Shown piece by piece: positions 34,390 to 41,211 of a stretch of 64,000 nt of DNA. The stretch covers positions 434,001 through 498,000 of the forward strand of contig NZ_CP040814.1 of assembly GCF_019443965.1 (NCBI RefSeq), read 5' to 3'. A program made the position numbers and the translations under genes. Each line of letters opens with the position of its first letter. The stretch's first letter is position 1. This DNA comes from Salinibacterium sp. M195. GTDB taxonomy: Bacteria > Actinomycetota > Actinomycetes > Actinomycetales > Microbacteriaceae. A model generated the notes under the pieces. The model was not told the DNA's origin and made no database searches. It saw only the letters and a list, made by a program, of their open reading frames with translations.

Positions 34390-36114
34390 GTGAGCGAAGG
34401 CGTGGCACAGGGCGTACGCCAGCTCGCTGGGCGATACCAAATTGGCGAGCTTCTCGGCCACGGCGGTATGGCGGATGTTCACCTTGGTGTTGATTCGCGG
34501 TTGGGGCGTCGAGTTGCCATCAAGCTGCTCAAGCCGTCGCTCGCTAACGATCCTGCTTTCCGGACTCGTTTTCGTCGGGAAGCTCACGACGCGGCGAAGA
34601 TGGCGCACCCCACGATTGTGCGCATTTTCGATGCCGGTGAAGAGTCAGTTGTCGACCCCTCTGGGCACGAGACGCTCATCCCGTTCATCATCATGGAATA
34701 CGTCGACGGTCGTCTCCTCAAAGACATCGTTGCAGAGGGCGCTCTTGCTCCGGCAGAGGCCGCCCGCATCGTTTCTCAGGTACTCACGGCGCTCGAGTAT
34801 TCTCACCGTGCTGGTGTCGTGCACCGTGACATCAAGCCGGGCAACATCATGGTCACGACCAGTGGGCAGGTCAAGGTCATGGACTTTGGCATCGCCCGTG
34901 CTGTGTCTGACTCGGCCGCAACCATCGCAGAGTCGAGCGCTATCGTTGGAACCGCGCAGTACTTCTCTCCTGAGCAGGCGCGTGGTGAGAGTGTCGATGC
35001 TCGTTCTGACCTCTACTCCACAGGTGTTGTGCTCTTCGAGCTCCTCACGGGCAACCCGCCGTTCACCGGCAACAACCCGGTCGCCGTGGCGTACCAGCAC
35101 GTCAACTCTGAGGCGATCCCGCCGAGCACCTCGACCGCTGCAGTTTCGCCGGCGCTCGACGCCGTAGTTCTTCGGTCGCTTTCCAAGGACCGCTATGACC
35201 GCTATCAGAGCGCGGCAGAGTTCCGCACTGATGTTGAGTCAGCAGCAGCGGGCTCTGTTCCTGAACGTAAGCAACTCGTTCCCACAGATTTCAACGCCAC
35301 TCTTTTCGGCGTGAATCCGAAGGCGACTGCCGGCAGCGATGCCACTTTCCGTCAACTTGCCGTTGATGAGAATGATCGCACTCCTCGAACCCAGAACCGT
35401 CCGCCTGTTGCGTGGATCTGGGGCGGTATCGCGCTAATGGCCGTGGTCATCGTCACTGTGGTGGTCTGGGCATTTAGTCTGACTCCTGCCCAACTCAGTG
35501 GCTCGAACTCGGTAAAGGTTCCTGACGTAGCTTCAATGACCTACGACGAAGGTGCTTCTGTGCTCTCCGAGTTGGATTTGGTGCCCAAGCGCGTCAATCA
35601 AGCGAGTGAAACCATCGATGAGGGTGTCATTATTCGCACTGATCCAAGCCCAGGACAGGTAGTTCCTCCTGGTCTTGAAATCGAAGTAGTTGTATCGCTT
35701 GGTCGTACTCCCGTGACCGTGCCCAACGTCAGCAACATGCAAGAGGATGCGGCGATCTCGATGCTGGAATCGGCGGGACTTGTCTACGGCACTAGCTCTC
35801 AGGCCTATTCGCCCAATCTCTCCAAGGGAACTGTTATCAGTTCAGACCCACGCGGCGATGCCGAACGCACTGCAGACGGCGCGATCATCCGCGAGGGCGA
35901 AACCGTCAACCTGGTCGTCTCTAATGGTTTGGTTCAGGTTCCCGATGTCACGGGCAAAGACATCGGTGAGGCGAACACCACGCTCACCGGTCTCCAACTC
36001 AGCGTCAAGCTGAAGGCAGACTTCGGCTGCGCCGGCAACACCGTGAGCTATCAGTCCCTCGTCGGCGATCAGGCGCAGAAGTCCGAAATCACCCTGCAGT
36101 ACTGCGCCGGGTAG
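34390..36114 (+). CDS. pknB: Ser/Thr protein kinase with three PASTA repeats
   Basis: A 574-residue receptor kinase that senses muropeptides or lipid II. The kinase domain is at 16-285 with GHGGMADV, K45, HRDIKPGN (145-152) and DFG (165-167), and the transmembrane helix at about 341-363. PASTA repeats are at about 376-438, 441-513 and 514-573, each opening with VPDV or VPNV. The last repeat holds Cys at 547 and 572, positioned to form a disulfide. GTG start 34390 follows AGGAG. It is separated from pknA by 71 nt, so it may have its own promoter. Mycobacterial PknB has four repeats. Confidence 0.93.
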   Translation: MSEGVAQGVRQLAGRYQIGELLGHGGMADVHLGVDSRLGRRVAIKLLKPSLANDPAFRTRFRREAHDAAKMAHPTIVRIFDAGEESVVDPSGHETLIPFIIMEYVDGRLLKDIVAEGALAPAEAARIVSQVLTALEYSHRAGVVHRDIKPGNIMVTTSGQVKVMDFGIARAVSDSAATIAESSAIVGTAQYFSPEQARGESVDARSDLYSTGVVLFELLTGNPPFTGNNPVAVAYQHVNSEAIPPSTSTAAVSPALDAVVLRSLSKDRYDRYQSAAEFRTDVESAAAGSVPERKQLVPTDFNATLFGVNPKATAGSDATFRQLAVDENDRTPRTQNRPPVAWIWGGIALMAVVIVTVVVWAFSLTPAQLSGSNSVKVPDVASMTYDEGASVLSELDLVPKRVNQASETIDEGVIIRTDPSPGQVVPPGLEIEVVVSLGRTPVTVPNVSNMQEDAAISMLESAGLVYGTSSQAYSPNLSKGTVISSDPRGDAERTADGAIIREGETVNLVVSNGLVQVPDVTGKDIGEANTTLTGLQLSVKLKADFGCAGNTVSYQSLVGDQAQKSEITLQYCAG

Positions 36115-36232
36115 CGTAGACGCCCCAAACCCGACAGCTCCCTTCCGGTAGGCCAGCTGGGCACCGTCTGGCGTTTGAGAAGTCGCTCCTCCCCGACTGG
36201 GGCGTGCGGGAGCCAGCCTCTCGGCCTGGACG

Positions 36233-36868
36233 CTATTTGTGAACGAGGGGTGTGAGCGACTTGGCTAACGCCGGAGCCTCAAGCATCCCTACGCGGGACA
36301 ACCAGTTGCCCAGCATCAAGTAGCCACCCTCGGTCAGAACCGACTCGGGATGAAACTGCACGCCATAAACCGGCTGGGTCTCATGCTGAACACCCATGAT
36401 CACGCCACCCGCCGTGCGAGCCGTGATGTGGAGGTTTGCAGGAAGAGTTCCGTCAACGATCGCGAGCGAGTGATAGCGGGTCGCCGTGAATCGTTGCGGC
36501 AGATCGCGAAAAATGAGGCTGTCGTCGTGATCAATCAACGAAGTTTTTCCATGCATGAGTTCATCGGCGTGTGTCACTGTCGCGCCGAGCGCTTCCGCGA
36601 TCGCTTGGTGTCCGAGACAGACGCCAAGCAGCGGGGTGCCGGAGGCGAGCGCAGCATGAACGATGGGGATGCTCACGCCGGCGTTGGCCGGGGTGCCCGG
36701 GCCTGGCGAGAGAAGCACGGCGTCGTAGTCCGAAAGCACCCGAGCAGCGTCCTCCGCGCTGAAGGAGTCGTTGCGCACGACGTCAGTAGTGGCCCCCAAC
36801 TCAAGCAGATACCCGTTGAGCGTGTAAACGAAGCTGTCGTAGTTGTCGACGACCAGAATGCGGGTCAC
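36233..36868 (-). CDS. Glutamine amidotransferase, TrpG/PabA type
   Basis: A 211-residue class I glutaminase subunit that supplies ammonia to anthranilate synthase or aminodeoxychorismate synthase. The catalytic triad is visible: C84 in GVCLGHQAI, H173 and E175 in QFHPES. The start is GTG 36868 (VTRILVVDNYDSF, the family N-terminus), overlapping the upstream small ORF by 4 nt as GTGA. A longer frame to 37039 would run across that gene. In actinobacteria this position near pknB usually carries a PabA/TrpG paralogue without a neighbouring synthase subunit, so tryptophan versus folate role stays open. Confidence 0.9.
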   Translation of the reverse strand: MTRILVVDNYDSFVYTLNGYLLELGATTDVVRNDSFSAEDAARVLSDYDAVLLSPGPGTPANAGVSIPIVHAALASGTPLLGVCLGHQAIAEALGATVTHADELMHGKTSLIDHDDSLIFRDLPQRFTATRYHSLAIVDGTLPANLHITARTAGGVIMGVQHETQPVYGVQFHPESVLTEGGYLMLGNWLSRVGMLEAPALAKSLTPLVHK

Positions 36869-37023
36869 TGTTGCACCGTCGCATCCAGCGGGGTTACGAG
36901 CGGCAAGACCCACGGGAATACCCAGATAAAGAGCGATGCCACGATCGCGGCCGCTACCACCAGCAGAATGAGGATGCGTACGACTACCGGTCCGGGGAGC
37001 ATGCGCCAGAGTGCTGCGTACAT
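36865..37023 (-). CDS. Small single-pass membrane protein between sortase and amidotransferase
   Basis: A 52-residue protein beginning MYAALWRMLPGPVVVR, followed by a long hydrophobic helix (about 13-44) and a short tail. Its ATG overlaps the sortase stop as TAATG, and its TGA overlaps the amidotransferase GTG as GTGA, so translation is coupled on both sides. Cytoplasmic N-terminus is suggested by the two arginines before the helix. I do not recognise a named family. The tight packing and clean membrane design argue that it is a real gene. Confidence 0.75.
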   Translation of the reverse strand: MYAALWRMLPGPVVVRILILLVVAAAIVASLFIWVFPWVLPLVTPLDATVQQ

Positions 37024-37796
37024 TAGCCAGCTCCTTCAAGTTTTTGGGCGATTGCCGCGATCTCGCTTGGCGCCCCTTCTGAACGCGGGTACCAAGTGTC
37101 GTAGACGGCGTACGCGATTATGCGTTCGTCAGCGGTGTGGATGGGGTTGCAACTCGTGAGCGTCATAATGCGATCACTCGCGACAGCGCCATCGAACTGC
37201 GGCACGGGATTGAGTACGCCAACGCCGGAGGCCAGCACATATTCGAGTGAACGGAAGACATAGCGATACCACCCGGCCTCGGTCTCAACGTAGACGCTAT
37301 CGCCCAGTTGGAGTTTGTTGATATCGAAGAACGGGTCACCCCAGCCGGTGCGGTGAGCGGCAACCGCGAAGTTGCCTACTTCGCCGGGCATTTGTGTTCC
37401 TGTGTAGTGTCCGACACCACGCGTGTTGAGTACACGCTCAAGGCTGACGCTTTCGGCGATGGGGCGAGTGTAGTCAGCTCCGAAACGCGGCACGATCAGC
37501 GTGCCAAACGTGACGGCTTCTCCTGGCGCCTCGGCCACGATAGGAACGCCGGGGTCGGCTCGCTCTTCAGGGGCGAGTCTCACGGCTTCGCCCTTATTCC
37601 ACTCTTGACTGAGCTCGAGAGCTTCTTCGCGTTGAGTGTTGCTGACAAAGATGTTGTTCACCCACGTCTGCCACACGAGGAACAACAGCACGATTACACC
37701 GGCGGTGATGAAGATTTCACCGAGAACCCCAATGAACGAAACGGGACGTCGCGACTTAATCTTCCGCCGGGTGCGACGACCGTCTTCGTGAACCAT
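37023..37796 (-). CDS. srtE: Class E sortase
   Basis: A 257-residue membrane-anchored transpeptidase that attaches LAXTG-type proteins to peptidoglycan. It has one N-terminal helix (about 24-47) and a sortase domain with the catalytic triad H148 (AAHRTGWGD), C216 (TLTSCNP) and R225 (DERIIAYA). Start taken at ATG 37796: a TAGAAT -10 box lies 7 nt upstream, and the only longer start (ATG 37814) would place that box inside the coding frame. It heads a leftward run with the small membrane protein and the amidotransferase. Confidence 0.9.
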   Translation of the reverse strand: MVHEDGRRTRRKIKSRRPVSFIGVLGEIFITAGVIVLLFLVWQTWVNNIFVSNTQREEALELSQEWNKGEAVRLAPEERADPGVPIVAEAPGEAVTFGTLIVPRFGADYTRPIAESVSLERVLNTRGVGHYTGTQMPGEVGNFAVAAHRTGWGDPFFDINKLQLGDSVYVETEAGWYRYVFRSLEYVLASGVGVLNPVPQFDGAVASDRIMTLTSCNPIHTADERIIAYAVYDTWYPRSEGAPSEIAAIAQKLEGAG

Positions 37797-37803
37797 AGCC
37801 ACG

Positions 37804-37809
37804 ATTCTA
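37804..37809 (-). promoter_or_regulatory. -10 box for the sortase operon, leaderless type
   Basis: TAGAAT on the minus strand, 7 nt before the chosen ATG of the sortase gene. No ribosome-binding site lies between, so the transcript probably starts at or next to the ATG. I see no good -35. Confidence 0.4.
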
Positions 37810-37863
37810 CGCACTGGCGCGCACTGGTTTCTGCGCGGCCGTCCGGCACACAGGGCGTTCGCG

Positions 37864-37869
37864 CTAGAA
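37864..37869 (+). promoter_or_regulatory. -10 box for crgA, leaderless type
   Basis: TAGAAT ends 8 nt before the crgA ATG, mirroring the divergent sortase promoter 55 nt away. No clear -35 or ribosome-binding site. Confidence 0.4.
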
Positions 37870-37877
37870 TCTGAAGT

Positions 37878-38108
37878 ATGGCTCGTAATTCTGAAGAAAA
37901 AGCACCGTCACGTCCCGCTGAAGATGCTCCCAATCCGGTGTGGTTTAAGCCCGTCATGTTTGGCTTCATGCTTATCGGGCTCGCCTGGATCATCACGTTC
38001 TATGTGAGTAACCAACTCTTGCCGATCGCGGCACTGCAGCAGTGGAACATTCTTGTTGGCTTCGGCATCCTCTTTATCGGATTCCTGATGACCACGCGCT
38101 GGCGCTAG
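37878..38108 (+). CDS. crgA: Cell division protein CrgA
   Basis: A 76-residue actinobacterial septation regulator with a short cytoplasmic N-terminus and two membrane helices (about 26-45 and 56-73). The signature NPVWFKPVMFGFMLIGLAW and the ending GFLMTTRWR are characteristic. In mycobacteria CrgA connects FtsZ, FtsQ, FtsI and Wag31 at the division site. It is divergent from the sortase operon and convergent with the rhomboid gene. Confidence 0.92.
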   Translation: MARNSEEKAPSRPAEDAPNPVWFKPVMFGFMLIGLAWIITFYVSNQLLPIAALQQWNILVGFGILFIGFLMTTRWR

Positions 38109-38112
38109 AAAT

Positions 38113-38124
38113 TACACGCGTGTA
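38113..38124. repeat. Perfect 12-bp palindrome
   Basis: TACACGCGTGTA in the 59-nt gap between convergent crgA and the rhomboid gene. It is too short for a terminator and has no T tract; it has the form of a dimeric protein-binding site. Function unknown. Confidence 0.5.
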
Positions 38125-38147
38125 GTTATACCCAATGTTAATAAACC

Positions 38148-38156
38148 TGTGGATAA
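38148..38156 (-). promoter_or_regulatory. Isolated consensus DnaA box
   Basis: TTATCCACA on the minus strand, an exact match to the DnaA box, in the crgA/rhomboid convergent gap about 12 kb from dnaA. A single 9-mer can occur by chance; its intergenic position makes it worth noting. Confidence 0.35.
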
Positions 38157-38167
38157 CTTTTAGTCAC

Positions 38168-39001
38168 TTATAGGACGAAGATCCGCAGCAGAGTAAGGCT
38201 GATCAGTCCCGCTACCACCAGAGCGACGAATGAGATCTCTGCGGTTGACGACTTCTTGTTGCGCTGACGCAAGAACACCAGCGCCAGCAGCGCACCAGTC
38301 GCCAGTCCGCCAAGGTGGGCTTGCCAAGAAATGCCAGAGCCGGGGATAAACCCGATTACTAGGTTTGCGGCCAACACGATGAGTAGCAGTCGGTTGTTCA
38401 CACCCATGCGGCGTTGGATGACGAAGAATGCCGCGGCCAGGCCGAAGACTGCTCCGGATGCCCCGATAACGACGGATTGCGGCGCGAGCAGTAGCACAGC
38501 GACCGAGCCACCGAGCGCGCTGATCAGATAGAGCGCAATGAACCTCGCTCTACCGAGGGGCAACTCCAGCGCGCGCCCAAAGATAAACAGCGTGAACATG
38601 TTGAACAGCAAGTGAAAGAAGCTGGTCTCGGAGTGGAGGAACGCAGAGGTGATCATGCGCCACGGCTCAGCAGCCGTAAAGGGCGGATAGTACGCGAGTG
38701 CCTGAAATACCCGGCCGTCGGAGACCAACTGCAATAAGTACATGACAACGGTCAGCCCGATGAGCGTGTAGCTAACTACAGGCTTGCCGCTCGACGCCCG
38801 TGCCGCCCGCATGAGAACGGGTTTGCGCTTCGGCCCATTGGCCCGAGCCTCTTTGATGCATTCTGGGCAATGTACGCCCACAGCTGCCTGCGTTTGGCAG
38901 CTGGGGCATACGGTGCGCCCACATCGCTGGCAGAGAGTAAAACTTTGCCGGTCAGGATGCCGGTAGCAAAAATTTGCGCTGGCATCCGGCGATGTGGTCA
39001 C
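38168..39001 (-). CDS. Rhomboid family intramembrane serine protease with N-terminal zinc-binding segment
   Basis: A 277-residue membrane protease. Residues 10-50 carry a B-box-like zinc motif (C12, H15, C24, C27, C32, C35, H44, C45, C48). Six or more helices follow. The catalytic serine is in IGASGAVFG and the histidine in SWQAHLGGLATG; HLLFNMFTLFIFG supplies the conserved HxxxN region. Substrate unknown. It is downstream of the cyclophilin gene on the same strand by 5 nt, so probably co-transcribed. Confidence 0.9.
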   Translation of the reverse strand: MTTSPDASANFCYRHPDRQSFTLCQRCGRTVCPSCQTQAAVGVHCPECIKEARANGPKRKPVLMRAARASSGKPVVSYTLIGLTVVMYLLQLVSDGRVFQALAYYPPFTAAEPWRMITSAFLHSETSFFHLLFNMFTLFIFGRALELPLGRARFIALYLISALGGSVAVLLLAPQSVVIGASGAVFGLAAAFFVIQRRMGVNNRLLLIVLAANLVIGFIPGSGISWQAHLGGLATGALLALVFLRQRNKKSSTAEISFVALVVAGLISLTLLRIFVL

Positions 39002-39006
39002 GAAGG

Positions 39007-39546
39007 TTAGACCTCGTCGATCGTGACGGACTCGATGACAATGTCAGTGAGGGGCTTGTCGCTACCGTCTGTGTCGACAGCTTCGATTGCGTCGACGACC
39101 TTGCGCGACTCATCGTCAGCGACAGCACCGAAAATGGTGTGCTTGCCTTGGAGCCAAGGAGTAGCAACCGTGGTGATGAAGAACTGTGAACCGTTGGTTC
39201 CCTTGCCACCGCGCGTACCGGCGTTTGCCATAGCGAGGATGTAGGGAGCCGAGAAGTCGAGCTCGGGGTGGATCTCGTCGTCGAAGTTGAAGCCGGGGCC
39301 GCCGATACCCTTACCGAGCGGGTCGCCGCCCTGGAGCATGAACTGCTTGATGATGCGGTGGAAGATTACGCCATCGTAGAGAGGCGCTGTGGTCTTCTGA
39401 CCCGTAGCGGGGTGCGTCCATTCGATGTCGCCTTTGGCGAGTCCAACGAAGTTCGCAACAGTCTTCGGCGCGTGGTTGCCGAAGAGGTTGAGACGGATTT
39501 CTCCGAGATTTGTCTTGATTGTGGCAACTGCGGTGTGTTGAGACAT
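39007..39546 (-). CDS. Cyclophilin-type peptidyl-prolyl cis-trans isomerase
   Basis: A 179-residue cytoplasmic PPIase that speeds proline isomerisation in folding proteins. The active-site segment is GVIFHRIIKQFMLQGGDPLG, containing the catalytic Arg, and GTNGSQFFITT forms the substrate-binding wall. No signal peptide. A TAAGAAT sequence lies just upstream of the ATG, again compatible with a very short leader. It precedes the rhomboid gene in an apparent two-gene operon near the origin, a common arrangement in this group. Confidence 0.93.
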   Translation of the reverse strand: MSQHTAVATIKTNLGEIRLNLFGNHAPKTVANFVGLAKGDIEWTHPATGQKTTAPLYDGVIFHRIIKQFMLQGGDPLGKGIGGPGFNFDDEIHPELDFSAPYILAMANAGTRGGKGTNGSQFFITTVATPWLQGKHTIFGAVADDESRKVVDAIEAVDTDGSDKPLTDIVIESVTIDEV

Positions 39547-39679
39547 AAGGTCAATTCTTACATAGCGAAGCTGAGCCTTATATCCGCACTACTCAGCGTG
39601 CTCACAGTCAAAGCAGTGCGCACTCTGAACCCAGCGTGGCAGTATGTAAGAACTGTTCGACCATCTTTGGAGGTTTCCC

Positions 39680-40231
39680 GTGGCACTAACTCGCAAACGC
39701 CGCAAAGAACTCAAGCGCTTGAAAGGTCAAGCTGAAGGCCTGTGGAACGACCAGAGGGAGCTTCTCGACCACGCTTCCGCGGTTGTCCGCGAGGCGAGCC
39801 ATCAGGCCGCCAACTACGCTCGTGAAGAAGTTAGCCCCAAAATTCACAACACGTATGACTCTCGGGTAAAGCCCGTGGTGTCATCATCAGTCGCTGGCGC
39901 CCGCTCAGTAGCCGAAAGCACGCGCAGCAAGGTGAAGGGCGACATTATGCCCGCCGTGACCTCTGCGCTAGGCACAGCCCTCGCGGCGATCGAAGTGGCC
40001 AAGAACCAGCAAGTTCGGGATGCGTTCGCTCGCGTCTCCGGACTCGCCGCCACCGCCGGTGAACGCGCGGGTCTCGTCAAAGCACAGCCGCAGCCCAAGT
40101 CGGCTGGCTTCGGCCGCTACGTCCTCATCGGCGTCGGCGTCGTTGCTGCCGTCGGCGTGGCCTACGCTGCGTGGCAGACACTGCGCGCAGATGACGACCT
40201 GTGGATCGACGACGAAGCAGAGACTGCGTAG
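39680..40231 (+). CDS. Uncharacterised protein with helical body and C-terminal membrane anchor
   Basis: A 183-residue protein I do not recognise by family. The first 140 residues are predicted mostly helical and rich in Ala, Arg, Lys and Glu (RKRRKELKRLKGQAEGLWND at the start), suggesting an amphipathic or coiled structure. A single hydrophobic helix lies near 148-166, followed by an acidic tail, DDDLWIDDEAE. The start is GTG 39680 with a TTGGAGG ribosome-binding site. It is followed by a strong terminator at 40280, so it forms a single-gene transcript. Confidence 0.7.
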   Translation: MALTRKRRKELKRLKGQAEGLWNDQRELLDHASAVVREASHQAANYAREEVSPKIHNTYDSRVKPVVSSSVAGARSVAESTRSKVKGDIMPAVTSALGTALAAIEVAKNQQVRDAFARVSGLAATAGERAGLVKAQPQPKSAGFGRYVLIGVGVVAAVGVAYAAWQTLRADDDLWIDDEAETA

Positions 40232-40279
40232 CTTTTCTGCCACACACCGCACACGGTGTAGCTCCAACCTCTTAAACGA

Positions 40280-40318
40280 TTCTGGCCCGGTTCTTGGTGA
40301 ACCGGGCCAGAATTTTTT
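40280..40318 (+). terminator. Rho-independent terminator of the uncharacterised gene
   Basis: A perfect 14-bp stem (TTCTGGCCCGGTTC at 40280-40293 with its complement at 40299-40312), a 5-nt loop and six Ts. It faces rightward, ending transcription from 39680. Confidence 0.9.
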
Positions 40319-40529
40319 GGTTTGTGCTCTGCGGTCGCAGCAACTCGGCGAGTAGCGCGCATGCGCTTGTAATGAAAGTTTCCCGCGCAGGAAATGACAC
40401 AGCCGAACTAGCCGCCGGCGGCACCGCCTCCGCGAGAAAAGTCGCGATGCTCGGAGCACTTCACCGCCGCGCGCTCCGTGCTGAGGGATCCATCCCAGAC
40501 ACGTTCGCCCTGGACTGTCCCGCGAACGC
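40319..40529. other. Non-coding gap between two terminators
   Basis: About 210 nt between the rightward terminator at 40280 and the leftward one at 40563. No reading frame has a ribosome-binding site or plausible composition, and the open frames that cross it run through the hairpins or the tRNA. I see no RNA gene or promoter. Confidence 0.5.
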
Positions 40530-40563
40530 AAAAACCCCGGCCAGGAAACTGGCCGGGGTTTTT
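40530..40563 (-). terminator. Terminator of the tRNA-Ile/tRNA-Ala transcript
   Basis: A perfect 15-bp stem ending in a GAAA/TTTC tetraloop, with five As and Ts at the ends forming a bidirectional terminator. On the minus strand it follows tRNA-Ala by 12 nt. Confidence 0.88.
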
Positions 40564-40575
40564 GTTGTCGTGCTG

Positions 40576-40648
40576 TGGAGCCTAGGGGAATCGAACCCCT
40601 GACCTCCTGCTTGCAAAGCAGGCGCTCTACCAATTGAGCTAAGGCCCC
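40576..40648 (-). tRNA. tRNA-Ala(TGC)
   Basis: A 73-nt tRNA: acceptor GGGGCCT/AGGCTCC, D-arm TAGCTCAATTGGTAGAG, anticodon TGC in a TTTGCAA loop, T-arm with GGTTCGATTCC. CCA not encoded. It follows tRNA-Ile by 30 nt in the same direction. Confidence 0.97.
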
Positions 40649-40678
40649 AATTTAAGGAATCTCTTGTGAAGATTCCAG

Positions 40679-40752
40679 TGGGGGTACGTGGACTTGAACC
40701 ACGGACCTCTTCGTTATCAGCGAAGCGCTCTAACCGCCTGAGCTATACCCCC
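40679..40752 (-). tRNA. tRNA-Ile(GAT)
   Basis: A 74-nt tRNA: acceptor GGGGGTA/TACCCCC, D-arm TAGCTCAGGCGGTTAGAG, anticodon GAT in the CTGATAA loop, T-arm GGTTCAAGTCC. The Ile-Ala pair downstream of gyrA is conserved in actinobacteria. Confidence 0.97.
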
Positions 40753-40800
40753 GTTGGGCAGATACGAGAGTATCGCATTCTGGCCGTTTGACGTAATCGA

Positions 40801-41211
40801 CTAGTTGTTGGTGAAACCCACAAGGATTCCGCCGGTCAGTCGAACGCTGAAGTTATAAAGCATACTCGAAATTGCACCCAACGCTGTACCGACCAAGGTG
40901 TTGAGCAACGCAACAACCACCGAGAACAAGGCGACCTGGGCGAACCCGAATGAACTGGTCACACTGAAGTCGGTATCTTTCGTCAAGATGTCGCGGAAAA
41001 TGCTGTCGAGATCGCCGAAAATACCGGTCGAGTTCAGCACAATCCACACGAGCATGGTTGCCACAACAAGGACGATACCCAGTGAAAGCGAGACCAAGAA
41101 CGAAAACTTTACTGCCGACCAAAAGTCGATGTACACCAGCTTGAGGCGAACCTGTTTTACCGATGTTTGGCGCTGCGACTTGCGTTGCAACTTCTCCGCG
41201 ACACTACTCAT
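40801..41211 (-). CDS. DUF3566 membrane protein downstream of gyrA
   Basis: A 136-residue protein. The N-terminal 20 residues are basic and polar, followed by [25 protein letters not shown], two membrane helices (about 34-62 and 92-118) with an acidic loop between, and a short tail. The gene after gyrA encodes a DUF3566 protein throughout actinobacteria; function unknown. It overlaps the gyrA stop by 8 nt. Confidence 0.9.
   Translation of the reverse strand: MSSVAEKLQRKSQRQTSVKQVRLKLVYIDFWSAVKFSFLVSLSLGIVLVVATMLVWIVLNSTGIFGDLDSIFRDILTKDTDFSVTSSFGFAQVALFSVVVALLNTLVGTALGAISSMLYNFSVRLTGGILVGFTNN

Noticed and set aside
36115..36232. Possible terminator between pknB and the amidotransferase gene
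   Set aside because: Only loosely complementary G/C stretches and no T tract.
40294..40602. 102-codon rightward frame between the terminators
   Set aside because: Begins in the loop and stem of one terminator, runs through the second and into tRNA-Ala; no ribosome-binding site.
39968..40633. 221-codon leftward frame beginning in tRNA-Ala
   Set aside because: It starts inside the tRNA, crosses two terminator hairpins and lies antisense to the gene at 39680; the N-terminus (KQEVRGSIPLGST) is a typical false translation of a tRNA.
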